Below are positions 7,400 to 15,714 of a stretch of DNA of 15,811 bases, piece after piece. Position numbers and translations under genes: made by a program. Numbering within the stretch: position 1 is the stretch's first letter; every line of letters starts with the position of its first letter. The notes beneath the pieces are model-generated. The model made no database searches, was not told the origin of the DNA, and worked only from the letters and a program-made list of their open reading frames with translations. Source of the DNA: Metaruminococcus_A sp964607135 (GTDB taxonomy: Bacteria > Bacillota > Clostridia > Oscillospirales > Ruminococcaceae); NCBI GenBank assembly GCA_964607135.1, contig CAZSIV010000046.1:1-15811 (forward strand), written 5' to 3'.

Positions 7400-7939
7400 A
7401 TGAATGAAACCTATACCCTGAAGGTCGCGGGCCTGACCCGTGAGCTGCCCCTCTGCCCGGTCAACGAGCACCTGGACATCGCGGCGTTTGTCATGTTCAC
7501 CGACGTGGAGCTGACCGTCGCCTGCGCTTCCGAACTGATCAAAAAGGCGCCGGAGCACGATGTGATCCTGACGGCCGAAGCCAAGGGGATTCCCCTCGCC
7601 TATGAGATGGCCCGCCAGCTCGGCGAGCGCTACGTCGTTGCCCGAAAGGGCCTGAAGCTCTACATGAAAGACCCGGTCAAGGTGGATGTGAAGTCGATCA
7701 CCACGATGCATATGCAGACCCTCTACATCGACCGATACGACATCGAGCTCCTCAAGGGGAAACGGGTTTTGATCGTCGACGACGTCATCAGCACCGGAGA
7801 ATCCCTCAACGCTCTGACAGAGCTTGCAAACGTCGCAGGCGGAAAGATCGCCGGGATCGCGACCGTCCTCGCCGAAGGGGAAGCGGCGAACCGGGACGAT
7901 ATCATCTTTTTGGAGGAGCTCCCTCTGTTTGAGAAATGA
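7400..7939 (+). CDS. Phosphoribosyltransferase, Apt-like
   Basis: This 179-residue type I phosphoribosyltransferase resembles adenine phosphoribosyltransferase, which makes AMP from adenine and PRPP. The PRPP-binding motif VLIVDDVISTGES is at about 123-135, with the acidic pair D127-D128. TAEAKGIPLAYEMARQLG near residues 54-71 is the Apt-like segment before it. The start is the ATG at 7400, seven bases after GGAGGT (7387-7392); an upstream in-frame ATG at 7334 lies in the loop of the inverted repeat with no ribosome binding site, and its extension looks non-protein-like. It lies between hinT and comEC. It could instead be a related purine or regulatory PRTase, because base specificity cannot be read from the motif alone. 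Confidence 0.87.
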   Translation: MNETYTLKVAGLTRELPLCPVNEHLDIAAFVMFTDVELTVACASELIKKAPEHDVILTAEAKGIPLAYEMARQLGERYVVARKGLKLYMKDPVKVDVKSITTMHMQTLYIDRYDIELLKGKRVLIVDDVISTGESLNALTELANVAGGKIAGIATVLAEGEAANRDDIIFLEELPLFEK

Positions 7940-7967
7940 TGGCTGAAAACCGGAATGGAGCAAAGGG

Positions 7968-10157
7968 ATGAAAATGCAGAAACTGGCGCGGTTTGGCTAC
8001 GGATACGCCGCCGCTCTGCTGGCAGCCGCCGTTTTGGGTGCTGGAAAGCTGGCCTGGGGGTTTCCGGCGCTCCTGGTTTTGCTGACCGCCGGGCTCTGCG
8101 TGAAATCCCTGCGGGTGAGCCGGAGCTTTTGGTGCGTCGCTTCCGCGGCGGTTCTGGCCTTCGGCGTCTTCTTTTTCTACACCCGCACGGTCTACGAACC
8201 CGTGGCTCGGCTGGACGGCCGGACGGTTTCGGTCAAGCTCGCGGTGGAGGATTTCAGCCCCAGGAGCGGTTTTTATTCCTATGAGTTCCGTTTGCTGGAG
8301 GCTGATGGGCGGCCTGTCGAACCGGTCGGAGTGCTCCATTATTCCAGGGAAGATCTCGGCGTCACCTACGGAGATATCGTGGAAACCCGGATGAAGCTGG
8401 AGCTCAATCAGCCCGCGGAGGGAAGGGCGCTCGGGGATTATTATAAATCCCACGGACTCTTTCTTCGGGGAAATGCGGCGTCGGATGCGCAGGTGGAGGT
8501 TCTCCCTTCGGAAAAGCCCGGCCTCAGCGCTTCCTTTCACCTGCTTCGGGATCTGCTCAGGGCCTCGGTCGAAAAGAACATGCCCTCCGACAGCGCGCAG
8601 ATCGCATCCGGGATGCTGCTCGGCGGCGGCTCCAATCTGGACGAGATGAAACGGATCACCTTCAGCCGGGCCGGGGTCTCCCACCTGTTCAGTGTTTCGG
8701 GCTTACATATGACGATTGTAGTACAGCTGACGATGGGGCTGTTTGCCTTGCTGCGGTTCAATAAACGGCTGTCGGCTGGTCTCGGCATCTTCGCAGTGCT
8801 GGGGTTTATGCTGCTTGCGGGGTGCAGGCCGTCTGTTCTCCGCGCGGGGATCATGATGCTGATCCTCCTTGCCGGCCAGCTTTTCCGCCGCCCGGCGAAC
8901 GGGCTCAATTCGCTCGGGATCGCCTGCCTGTTCATCTCCCTTTCCAATCCGTACATCATGTACGACGTCGGGTTTCTCCTCTCGGCTTCGGCGACGCTGG
9001 GAATCCTGCTCCTCGCCTGTCCGATGCGGGACCGGATCTGCAAGGCTCTGAAAATCCGGGGCAGCCGGGGCAGGAGCGTCGTTTCGCTGTTCACTGTTTC
9101 GATTGCGGCGGTGCTGGGAACGCTTCCGGTCAATCTCCTCTGTTTTGAAGAGGTCTCTCTGATTGGGATTTTGCTCAACCCGGTGATCAACCTCTTTGTC
9201 TCGGTCGCCATGTTCGCGGGCTTTGCCACGGCTTTTCTGGGGCTGGTTCCGTTTTTGAGCCCGCTCGCGGCACTCAGCGGCGCCGCCTGTTCCTGGGCGG
9301 TCACGGTCATCGACCGCGGAGCGGAGCTGGCGGTTGGCGCGCCGTTTGCCTACCTGCCGCTCGGAAAGGGAATGGTCCAGCTCTGGTTTGTCCTGAGTCT
9401 TGCGGGTTTTTTGTACTACAGGCTGTTCGGAAGGCGGAAGCCGAAGGTTCTGTTCTGCATCACGGCGGTGTCCTGTCTGCTTCTCACGTCGCTGTTCGCA
9501 GCAGAGCGGTTTTTGTCGGAGCATTCCATCGCGGTGACAGCCGTCCGTTCCGGGGAGGAATCCGGCGTTTTGATCGAAGCGGGAGGCGTGAATCTCGTTT
9601 ACGGCTGCTCCAACACCTCGGCGGCAACGACTCTGCGCCGTGAGCTGCGGGCGAGAGGCGTTGAGAAGATCGACCTTTACATCCAGCCGGACGGAAACCG
9701 GAGAACGGGGCAGATCACCGGAACCTTTTCGGAGCTGTTCGAGATCAAACACCTTGCGCTCAGCGGTGAAGCGCTGAGTACGGAAAGCTATCCCCACGAC
9801 GTCGAGCGGGACAGGCTCTTTTCTATGGATGGGCTGGAGCTCGCCTATCCTGACGGGACGACGATCCGGATTTACGGGATGAAGCTGCCGGTCGTGGAGG
9901 TCGTCTACCGCGGAGAGCGATACCTCGCGGCGCAGGATCTCAGGGACGCCCTGCCCTATCTGGATGAGCCGGCCAGGCTGGTTGCGGCAGCCGAATCGAC
10001 CACCGACCGGGACGCGCTCCCCGCGGAGCGGATTCTCCTCCTCACCCCCAAAGAGGATGCGGGCGACCAGAGCGGACAGGTGATCCCGGGCTATGAGTCG
10101 GTGCGGACGACCCTGTTCTATCCCGACTGGGGCGGCTGCTGCCGGACTGCGGAATAA
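7968..10157 (+). CDS. comEC: ComEC/Rec2 DNA uptake channel with degenerate MBL domain
   Basis: ComEC is the membrane channel through which single-stranded DNA enters during natural transformation. The protein has 729 residues. Three hydrophobic segments at the N-terminus precede a DUF4131-type soluble domain (about 75-175). The Competence domain follows with the hallmark SHLFSVSGLHM (238-248), GCRPSVLRAGIMML and FLLSASATLGILLL among several membrane helices up to about residue 510. The C-terminal region from about 518 has the outline of the ComEC metallo-beta-lactamase domain, but the expected SHxHxDH site is replaced by IDLYIQPDGNRRTG (568-581), so the nuclease site appears lost. The start is uncertain: ATG 7968 has GGAG seven bases upstream, and ATG 7974 has AAAGGG six bases upstream. 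holA follows 12 bases later, a common gene order. Confidence 0.92.
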   Translation: MKMQKLARFGYGYAAALLAAAVLGAGKLAWGFPALLVLLTAGLCVKSLRVSRSFWCVASAAVLAFGVFFFYTRTVYEPVARLDGRTVSVKLAVEDFSPRSGFYSYEFRLLEADGRPVEPVGVLHYSREDLGVTYGDIVETRMKLELNQPAEGRALGDYYKSHGLFLRGNAASDAQVEVLPSEKPGLSASFHLLRDLLRASVEKNMPSDSAQIASGMLLGGGSNLDEMKRITFSRAGVSHLFSVSGLHMTIVVQLTMGLFALLRFNKRLSAGLGIFAVLGFMLLAGCRPSVLRAGIMMLILLAGQLFRRPANGLNSLGIACLFISLSNPYIMYDVGFLLSASATLGILLLACPMRDRICKALKIRGSRGRSVVSLFTVSIAAVLGTLPVNLLCFEEVSLIGILLNPVINLFVSVAMFAGFATAFLGLVPFLSPLAALSGAACSWAVTVIDRGAELAVGAPFAYLPLGKGMVQLWFVLSLAGFLYYRLFGRRKPKVLFCITAVSCLLLTSLFAAERFLSEHSIAVTAVRSGEESGVLIEAGGVNLVYGCSNTSAATTLRRELRARGVEKIDLYIQPDGNRRTGQITGTFSELFEIKHLALSGEALSTESYPHDVERDRLFSMDGLELAYPDGTTIRIYGMKLPVVEVVYRGERYLAAQDLRDALPYLDEPARLVAAAESTTDRDALPAERILLLTPKEDAGDQSGQVIPGYESVRTTLFYPDWGGCCRTAE

Positions 10158-10169
10158 GGAGGCGGGTTT

Positions 10170-11213
10170 ATGGCCAGAATTGATTTTAAGAAGCTGGGCG
10201 GCGCAATCAAAAAAAACGAGCTTTCCGGCGCTTATTTTCTGTACGGGAGCGAGCAGTATCTCCTGTCCAGATATCTGGAACGGCTTTTAAAGCGGGTCGT
10301 GCCGGGGATGGCTGCCTTCAACCTCCAGCGGTTTGAGGCGGAAAAAAAGGAGCTCGACTGGGGCGTGGTTGAGGATGCCGCCCAGAACCTGCCCATGATG
10401 GCGCCCCGGAAAGCGGTCGCCCTCCACGACCTGAACCCCGACCAGCTCCCGGCGGAGGAGCTCAAGCGATTTCAGAAGCTGGTGGAGGAGCTGCCGGAGA
10501 GCACGGTATTGGTAATTTACGTCACCGGCTTTGAACTGCCGGTCAAGGCCAGCCGCAAGGTGCAGAGCTTTTTGAAGTTCATGGAGAAAAACGGGACGGT
10601 TGTGGAATTCCCGCCCCTTTCGAAAGGCGATCTGGTGAAATACCTTTCCGGCGAGGCGGCGAAGGCGGATTGTTTCCTATCCTCTGCGGCGGCGGGGATG
10701 CTGGTCGAATCGGTCGGGAACGACCTGACCGCGCTGCTTAAGGAGCTGGAAAAGCTGATTGCCTTCACCGGGACAGGGGAGATCGCCGCGGACACGGTGG
10801 ACGCCCTTGTGGAAAAAACGATGGACGCCACGGCCTTCGACCTCGCGAATGCGGCACTTCGCGGCGACCTGGATACGGCGCTCCGCACAGTGGCGGCGCT
10901 GAAGGCCCAGCGGGCGGAGCCGATTGCGGTCGCAGGGGCGCTCAACAGCGCTTTCCTCGACCTTTACCGCGCCAAATGCGCCCTTGCAGCCGGGAGAAAT
11001 GCGGCGGAAGTCGTCGCCGATTTCGGATACAACCCCCGGGTGCGGTTCCGGGTGGACAACGCCTTCCGAAGCGCGGCGCGGACGGAGCTCGGCGCCCTCC
11101 GCCGGGGGATCGAGCTGCTCCATGAGCTCGACCTGCGTTTAAAGTCCAGCAAGGCGGATTCCTACGAGCTGCTCGAGGCCGCTCTGGTGCGGCTCCGGGC
11201 GGGGGACGGATGA
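10170..11213 (+). CDS. holA: DNA polymerase III subunit delta
   Basis: HolA is the clamp-loader subunit that opens the beta clamp during replication. The 347-residue length is typical. The N-terminus has the family pattern GAYFLYGSEQYLLSRYLERL (20-39), where clamp-binding residues lie. A central segment reads VGNDLTALLKELEKL, the conserved GND region of HolA lid domains, and the C-terminal helical collar ends in LLHELDLRLKSSKADSYELLEAALVRL. As usual for delta, no functional Walker A motif is present. The start has AAGGAGG, which overlaps the comEC stop codon, suggesting translational coupling. The stop overlaps the start of rnmV by four bases (ATGA). Confidence 0.93.
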   Translation: MARIDFKKLGGAIKKNELSGAYFLYGSEQYLLSRYLERLLKRVVPGMAAFNLQRFEAEKKELDWGVVEDAAQNLPMMAPRKAVALHDLNPDQLPAEELKRFQKLVEELPESTVLVIYVTGFELPVKASRKVQSFLKFMEKNGTVVEFPPLSKGDLVKYLSGEAAKADCFLSSAAAGMLVESVGNDLTALLKELEKLIAFTGTGEIAADTVDALVEKTMDATAFDLANAALRGDLDTALRTVAALKAQRAEPIAVAGALNSAFLDLYRAKCALAAGRNAAEVVADFGYNPRVRFRVDNAFRSAARTELGALRRGIELLHELDLRLKSSKADSYELLEAALVRLRAGDG

Positions 11214-11827
11214 TGGATGACGGCGGAAAGATCACCCTCCGGCAGATCGTCGTCTCGGAGGGGAAGTACGATAAAATTAAGCTTGAATCTCTGCTTCATG
11301 CGGTTATAATTAAAACGGACGGGTTTGGAATCTACCGGGACCGTGAAAAGCAGAGGCTGATCCGCCGCCTGGCGGAGGAGCACGGCGCGGTCATCGCGAC
11401 CGATTCGGACGCCGCCGGGTTTCAAATCCGGGGATTTTTAAGCTCCCTTTTAAAAGGATGCGAGGTCTACCATCTCTATATCCCGGATGTCTTCGGGAAG
11501 GAAAAACGGAAGGCTGCGCCCTCAAAGGAGGGAAAGCTGGGGGTGGAGGGGCTTCCGCTCCCGCTGCTGAGGAAAGCGCTGGAAGAAAGCGGTGTCACTG
11601 CCTGCCCGCCGTCCGCCGGGGGGATCGCCAAGGCGGATCTGTATGAGCTCGGCCTCAGCGGAAGGCCGGACAGCGCCGCGCGCAGGAAGCGGTTCCTGCT
11701 GGAGCTGGGCCTGCCGGAGCGGCTGAGCGCAAACGCCCTCGTCGCCCTTTTGAACAGAAGGATGGACAGGGAGGAATTGTTCCGGATCGTCTCCGGGATG
11801 GACGGGGAGAATCCGGGTGAAAAATAG
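11210..11827 (+). CDS. rnmV: Ribonuclease M5 (TOPRIM domain)
   Basis: RNase M5 cuts the 5S rRNA precursor at both ends in Firmicutes. The 205-residue protein has an N-terminal TOPRIM domain with the catalytic E17 in VVSEGKYDK and the D65-S-D67 pair in ATDSDAAGFQIR. The stretch GKLGVEGLPLPLLRKALEE matches the segment after the TOPRIM domain in RnmV, followed by a C-terminal DUF4093-type domain. The size is close to B. subtilis RnmV (186). It overlaps holA by ATGA, so the two are probably translationally coupled. A TOPRIM protein with another RNA or DNA target is possible, but the GVEG segment argues for RNase M5. Confidence 0.85.
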   Translation: MMDDGGKITLRQIVVSEGKYDKIKLESLLHAVIIKTDGFGIYRDREKQRLIRRLAEEHGAVIATDSDAAGFQIRGFLSSLLKGCEVYHLYIPDVFGKEKRKAAPSKEGKLGVEGLPLPLLRKALEESGVTACPPSAGGIAKADLYELGLSGRPDSAARRKRFLLELGLPERLSANALVALLNRRMDREELFRIVSGMDGENPGEK

Positions 11828-11856
11828 AAAGGAAGGGGCGATACCGGGCCTGAAAT

Positions 11857-11877
11857 GCCGTGGCAGCGCGGCTTTTT
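11857..11877 (+). terminator. Short intrinsic terminator after rnmV
   Basis: GCCGTG (11857-11862) pairs with CGCGGC (11867-11872) around a GCAG loop, with one G-U pair, and TTTTT follows directly (11873-11877). The stem has only 6 bp, so it may act as an attenuator rather than a full stop. It separates the alaS-rnmV genes from the surface-modification genes. Confidence 0.5.
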
Positions 11878-11907
11878 GCACAGTTTCCGTATCGCGTGAC
11901 GAGTAGA

Positions 11908-13314
11908 ATGGTATTTTCGAGCGTGACCTTTTTATATGTGTTCCTGCCGCTTGTGATGCTGGTTTATTACGCCGCTCCGAAACAGCTCAAGAACCTGCTG
12001 ATCCTCATCTCCGGCGTTCTTTTTTACGCCTGGGGGGAGCCGGTCTACGTCTGCCTCATGCTTTTTACCACCCTGGTGGATTACACCGCCGGGCGGCTGA
12101 TCGCCCATTTTGAGGAGCGGCCGAAGGCGCGGCTCGCCTGTATGATTACAGCGGTTTCGGTCAATCTCCTTCTCCTTTGCATCTTCAAGTACAGCTCGTT
12201 TGTCGTCGCAAACCTAAACCAGCTGTTCGGCCTTTCGCTCATCGATCCGAAGCTCCCGCTGCCGATCGGGATTTCGTTCTACACCTTCCAGAGCATGTCC
12301 TACACGCTGGACATGTATATGCGGAATATCACGGTGCAGAAAAACTTCATCAATTACGCGGCTTACGTCACCCTCTTCCCGCAGATCGTCGCCGGGCCGA
12401 TCGTCCGGTACAAGGAGGTGGCGGCTGAGCTCGAGCACCGCACGGTCACCCTGACCAAGGTCGGGGAGGGGGTCGGCATCTTCCTGCGGGGGCTCGGGAA
12501 GAAGGTGTTGCTCGCCAACAACATCGGGATGCTCTGGACGACGGTGAAAGCTTCCCCGCTCGACGAGCTCTCGGTGCTGACCGCCTGGCTGGGGATTTTG
12601 GCCTTCACCTTCCAGATTTATTTCGACTTTTCCGGTTACTCGGACATGGCGGTCGGGATGGGGAAGATGATGGGCTTCAACTTCCCGCAGAACTTCGACT
12701 ACCCCTACCTTTCCAAAAGCATCTCCGAATTCTGGCGCCGGTGGCATATCACGCTCGGCTCCTGGTTCCGCAGCTATATCTACATCCCGATGGGCGGCAA
12801 CCGGGTGGGGACGCTTAGGCTGCTGCGCAACCTGCTGGTGGTCTGGTTCCTCACCGGGCTCTGGCACGGCGCCAGCTGGAACTTTATCCTCTGGGGGCTC
12901 TACTTCGGGGTGCTCATCATCCTCGAGCGCTTCTTTTTGGGCAAATACCTCAAAAAGCTCCCGGCGGTGCTCCAGGTGGCCTATTCCTTCTTATTGGTCG
13001 TTTTCGGCTGGGTATTGTTCGAGTTCGACAGCCTCGGGAATGTGGGGCAGTACCTGGCGGCGATGTTCGGCGGCAACGGCGGAGTCTTTTTCGACGGCCA
13101 GTCGCTCTACCTGCTCACTTCCTACCTTCTTCTGCTGCTGATCTGCGCCGTCAGCGCGACAAATTACCCCAAAAGGCTGGTGGAGAAGATTTCGGGGAAG
13201 TTCCCGGTCTGTGTCCGGTACGCTTCCCCGGTCTTTGAGGCCGGCCTGCTCCTGCTCTGCACGGCTTTTCTCGTCAATTCCACCTACAACCCGTTTTTGT
13301 ATTTCCGCTTTTAG
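11908..13314 (+). CDS. MBOAT family O-acyltransferase (AlgI-like)
   Basis: This 468-residue multi-membrane protein belongs to the membrane-bound O-acyltransferase family, on the AlgI/DltB/PatA side. Such proteins pass acyl groups, usually acetyl, across the membrane for O-acylation of surface polysaccharides. It has about ten or more hydrophobic segments. The signature is SEFWRRWHITLGSWFRSYIY near residue 280 and LTGLWHGASWNFILWGLY, with the conserved catalytic H320. The start is ATG 11908, giving MVFSSVTFLYVFLPLVMLVYY, a standard family N-terminus, though its ribosome binding site is weak. A GTG at 11860 would extend it by 16 residues but lies inside the terminator hairpin. The DHHW protein 11 bases downstream is its probable extracytoplasmic partner. 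The acylated polymer is unknown. Confidence 0.92.
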   Translation: MVFSSVTFLYVFLPLVMLVYYAAPKQLKNLLILISGVLFYAWGEPVYVCLMLFTTLVDYTAGRLIAHFEERPKARLACMITAVSVNLLLLCIFKYSSFVVANLNQLFGLSLIDPKLPLPIGISFYTFQSMSYTLDMYMRNITVQKNFINYAAYVTLFPQIVAGPIVRYKEVAAELEHRTVTLTKVGEGVGIFLRGLGKKVLLANNIGMLWTTVKASPLDELSVLTAWLGILAFTFQIYFDFSGYSDMAVGMGKMMGFNFPQNFDYPYLSKSISEFWRRWHITLGSWFRSYIYIPMGGNRVGTLRLLRNLLVVWFLTGLWHGASWNFILWGLYFGVLIILERFFLGKYLKKLPAVLQVAYSFLLVVFGWVLFEFDSLGNVGQYLAAMFGGNGGVFFDGQSLYLLTSYLLLLLICAVSATNYPKRLVEKISGKFPVCVRYASPVFEAGLLLLCTAFLVNSTYNPFLYFRF

Positions 13315-13325
13315 GGGGTGAAAGG

Positions 13326-14462
13326 ATGACAAACGCAAAAAAAATATCGGCGCTCCTTTTCTTTCTGACGATTGCGGTCGTCCCGCTCTTGATCCTGTTC
13401 CTCCCTCAAAAAAAGTTTTCGGAGAATGAAAACCGCGTCCTGGCCGAGTTCCCGGCCCTTACCTGGGAGACGATCCAGGACGGCAGGTTTATGAAAGGAT
13501 TTGAGGCTTATTTTGCCGACCATTTCATCCTGCGGGACGGGTGGATCGCCGCCAAGACGAAGAGCGAGCTGCTGGCCGGGAAAAAGGAAGTCAACGGGGT
13601 TTTTATCCTCAAAGACCGGCTGATCCAGAAGGTGGAGGATTACGACCGCACCCTGGTCGCCAAAAATGTCAGCGCAATCACCGGCTTTGCCGACCGGGTC
13701 GAGGCGCCCTGCGCCATGATGCTGATCCCCACCGCCTGTGAAATTCAGAAGGATCTGCTGGATTCAAACGCCCCGGTTCTCAACCAGAAGATGCTCATCG
13801 AAAGCGTCTACAGCCGGATGGGGGGAAAGCTTTCGACGGTGGACGTCTACTCCCCGCTCTCCTCCTCCAAGGACGACTATATCTATTATAAGACCGACCA
13901 CCACTGGACCAGTCTGGGCGCCTATCTCGGGTACAGCGCCGCATCCCGGTCGTTAGGCTACCAGACGGTTTCGCTGAACAGCTTCGACATCCAGCACGCT
14001 TCCCACGACTTTTTCGGCACCCTTTATTCCAAGGTGATCTATGACCAGACCGGTCCGGACACCATCGATTATTACAGCTATCCCAAGGGGACGAAGGTGG
14101 AACGGGTCGTGGTGAATACCGGCAGTACCCAAAAGGTTTACGACAGCATGTATTTCCGGGAATATCTCGACCGGAAGGACAAGTACTCCTCCTTTCTGGG
14201 GGATAACCAGCCCTTTGTCACCGTCTTTACCAACGCGCCGGAGGGGAAAAAGCTGCTGGTCATCAAGGATTCCTACGCCCACAGCCTGCTTCCCTTCCTG
14301 AGCCAGCATTACGCGGAGATCACGATGGCGGATCTGCGCTATCTCAATACCGACCTGGGGAAAAAGGTCGACCTTAGCAGTTATGACCAGATTCTTTTCG
14401 TCTATAATGTGGAAAATTTTATTGAGGATCAGAACCTTGTCAAGCTGAGTTATACGGAATAA
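13326..14462 (+). CDS. DHHW family protein, AlgX/AlgJ-like
   Basis: This 378-residue protein is of the DHHW type, related to the SGNH-like acetyltransferases AlgJ/AlgX that work with AlgI-type MBOAT proteins. Residues 6-28 are an N-terminal membrane anchor, with the rest outside the cell. The naming motif D191-H-H-W194 is in KTDHHWTSLGAY, providing the Asp/His pair. KDSYAHSLLPFL contains the probable nucleophile S316 of the GDS-like block. FADHFILRDGW near the N-terminus is also typical. AGGGGGTG is spaced six bases before the ATG. It is 11 bases behind the MBOAT gene, so the two form a likely O-acetylation pair acting on a cell-wall or exported glycan. Confidence 0.9.
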   Translation: MTNAKKISALLFFLTIAVVPLLILFLPQKKFSENENRVLAEFPALTWETIQDGRFMKGFEAYFADHFILRDGWIAAKTKSELLAGKKEVNGVFILKDRLIQKVEDYDRTLVAKNVSAITGFADRVEAPCAMMLIPTACEIQKDLLDSNAPVLNQKMLIESVYSRMGGKLSTVDVYSPLSSSKDDYIYYKTDHHWTSLGAYLGYSAASRSLGYQTVSLNSFDIQHASHDFFGTLYSKVIYDQTGPDTIDYYSYPKGTKVERVVVNTGSTQKVYDSMYFREYLDRKDKYSSFLGDNQPFVTVFTNAPEGKKLLVIKDSYAHSLLPFLSQHYAEITMADLRYLNTDLGKKVDLSSYDQILFVYNVENFIEDQNLVKLSYTE

Positions 14463-14498
14463 AAAGGACGCCAGTTTTCAAGAAAAGAGGTATTTTAA

Positions 14499-15593
14499 AT
14501 GAAAAAGAAGATGACAGCCCTGATTTTGGTAGCCGCTTTGGGTCTTATGCTGTTCTCCGGGTGCGACGGAAGCGGCGGCGGGAGCAGCAGCGAGCCCTCC
14601 GACCTTTCTTCCGATCCGGCTTCGTCGGAGCCGGTGGAAGTTGTAATCAATCCCCTGACGGGGGAGGACGGCTTCAACCCCGATGCGGTTGGAAAACGTC
14701 CGGTCGCCGTCATGGTCAGCAACATCAAGGATTCCCTGCCGCAGTGGGGAATTTCCGAAGCCGACCTGGTTTATGAGGCGGTGACGGAGGGCGGGATCAC
14801 CCGTCTGATGTGTATGTACGCCGACCCCGACGCGGTGCCGAAGGTCGGCCCGGTTCGGTCGGTGCGGGAGTATTATCCCCAGTTCAGCGAGCCGTTCCAC
14901 GCCCTTTTCGTCCACTTCGGCGGCAGCACCACCGGATACGACGCCCTCAGCGAGTACAAGATCGAGGACATTGACGGGATGGTCTTTTCCGGAACAACCT
15001 TTTTGCAGGATCAGGACAAGGTGAGCAGCGGGATCCGCAGGGAGCATACCTTCTACACCAACACCGAGCTGCTGGAGCCCGCAATCGCCAAAAAGGGCTT
15101 TTCCATGTCCCACAGCTGCCCGTCCGCCTTTAATTTTGTAGAACCGGGGGAGACGGCGGTGCTCTCCGACGGCTCGGCCGACCGGGCGACGGTTCGTTTT
15201 TCCGGCTACACTACAGCGGTCTTCGAGTATGACCGGAGCAGCGGGAAATACCTGAAAAACCAGTATGGGCAGGCGCATATCGACGCGAACAACCAGCAGC
15301 AGGTGGCGGTCGACAATGTCGTGATCCTCTACGCCCCCACCTCTAAAATCGGGGACACCTACCTCACCCGGTACGACCTGACCGGCGGGGATGGGTATTA
15401 TCTCTCCAAGGGGAAGGTGCAGGAGCTGAGCTGGAGCAAGGGTACATACAACGCCATGTTCAAGCTTACCGACAGCGAAGGCGGCGCGGTCTCCTTCAAC
15501 CCCGGGAAAACCTGGGTCTGCGTCGTCCCGAACGACCAGAAGGACTCCACAGTGCTGGAAGATACACAGGCTGTTTCCAGCCCGGCGGAATAA
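14499..15593 (+). CDS. DUF3048 (YerB-like) lipoprotein
   Basis: This 364-residue protein is exported and lipid-anchored: a Lys-rich start and hydrophobic stretch lead to the lipobox LFSGC, with the lipidated Cys at residue 23, then a Gly/Ser/Pro-rich linker to about residue 45. The DUF3048 N-terminal domain is recognised from RPVAVMVSNIKDSLPQWGISEADLVYEAV with VGPVRSVREYY. The C-terminal part, VDNVVILYAPTS to VVPNDQ, is the second conserved domain of YerB-type proteins. The biochemical role of the family is not established. The start has AAGAGGT upstream. It is 36 bases behind the DHHW gene with no terminator between, so it is probably cotranscribed and ends this transcript. Confidence 0.9.
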   Translation: MKKKMTALILVAALGLMLFSGCDGSGGGSSSEPSDLSSDPASSEPVEVVINPLTGEDGFNPDAVGKRPVAVMVSNIKDSLPQWGISEADLVYEAVTEGGITRLMCMYADPDAVPKVGPVRSVREYYPQFSEPFHALFVHFGGSTTGYDALSEYKIEDIDGMVFSGTTFLQDQDKVSSGIRREHTFYTNTELLEPAIAKKGFSMSHSCPSAFNFVEPGETAVLSDGSADRATVRFSGYTTAVFEYDRSSGKYLKNQYGQAHIDANNQQQVAVDNVVILYAPTSKIGDTYLTRYDLTGGDGYYLSKGKVQELSWSKGTYNAMFKLTDSEGGAVSFNPGKTWVCVVPNDQKDSTVLEDTQAVSSPAE

Positions 15594-15607
15594 ACTGACA
15601 GAAAGTA

Positions 15608-15650
15608 AGCCGGAGCCGCGCAGATTTCTCTGCGCAGTTCCGGCTTTTCT
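15608..15650 (+). terminator. Strong intrinsic terminator after DUF3048 gene
   Basis: AGCCGGA (15608-15614) pairs with TCCGGCT (15639-15645), and GCGCAGA (15618-15624) with TCTGCGC (15629-15635) around a TTTC loop, with a 3 x 3 internal loop between. A T-rich tail (TTTTCT) closes it. It ends the second transcript of the window. Confidence 0.93.
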
Positions 15651-15670
15651 ATTGGGAAATCATAGATAAA

Positions 15671-15704
15671 GCGGCGGCAAACCGCCGCGCCGGGCGTCCC
15701 CGGC
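15671..15704. repeat. Two adjacent perfect tetraloop hairpins
   Basis: GCGGCGG/CCGCCGC with CAAA loop (15671-15688) is followed without a gap by GCCGGG/CCCGGC with CGTC loop (15689-15704). On the minus strand the first is followed by GCTTTAT, so it could be a weak terminator for a gene beyond the right edge. Confidence 0.6.
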
Positions 15705-15714
15705 AGGACAAACG

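Noticed and set aside
11876..11909. Promoter TTGCAC/TAGAAT in front of the MBOAT gene
   Set aside because: The spacing is 22 bp and the -10 box would overlap the start codon, so it is unlikely to work.
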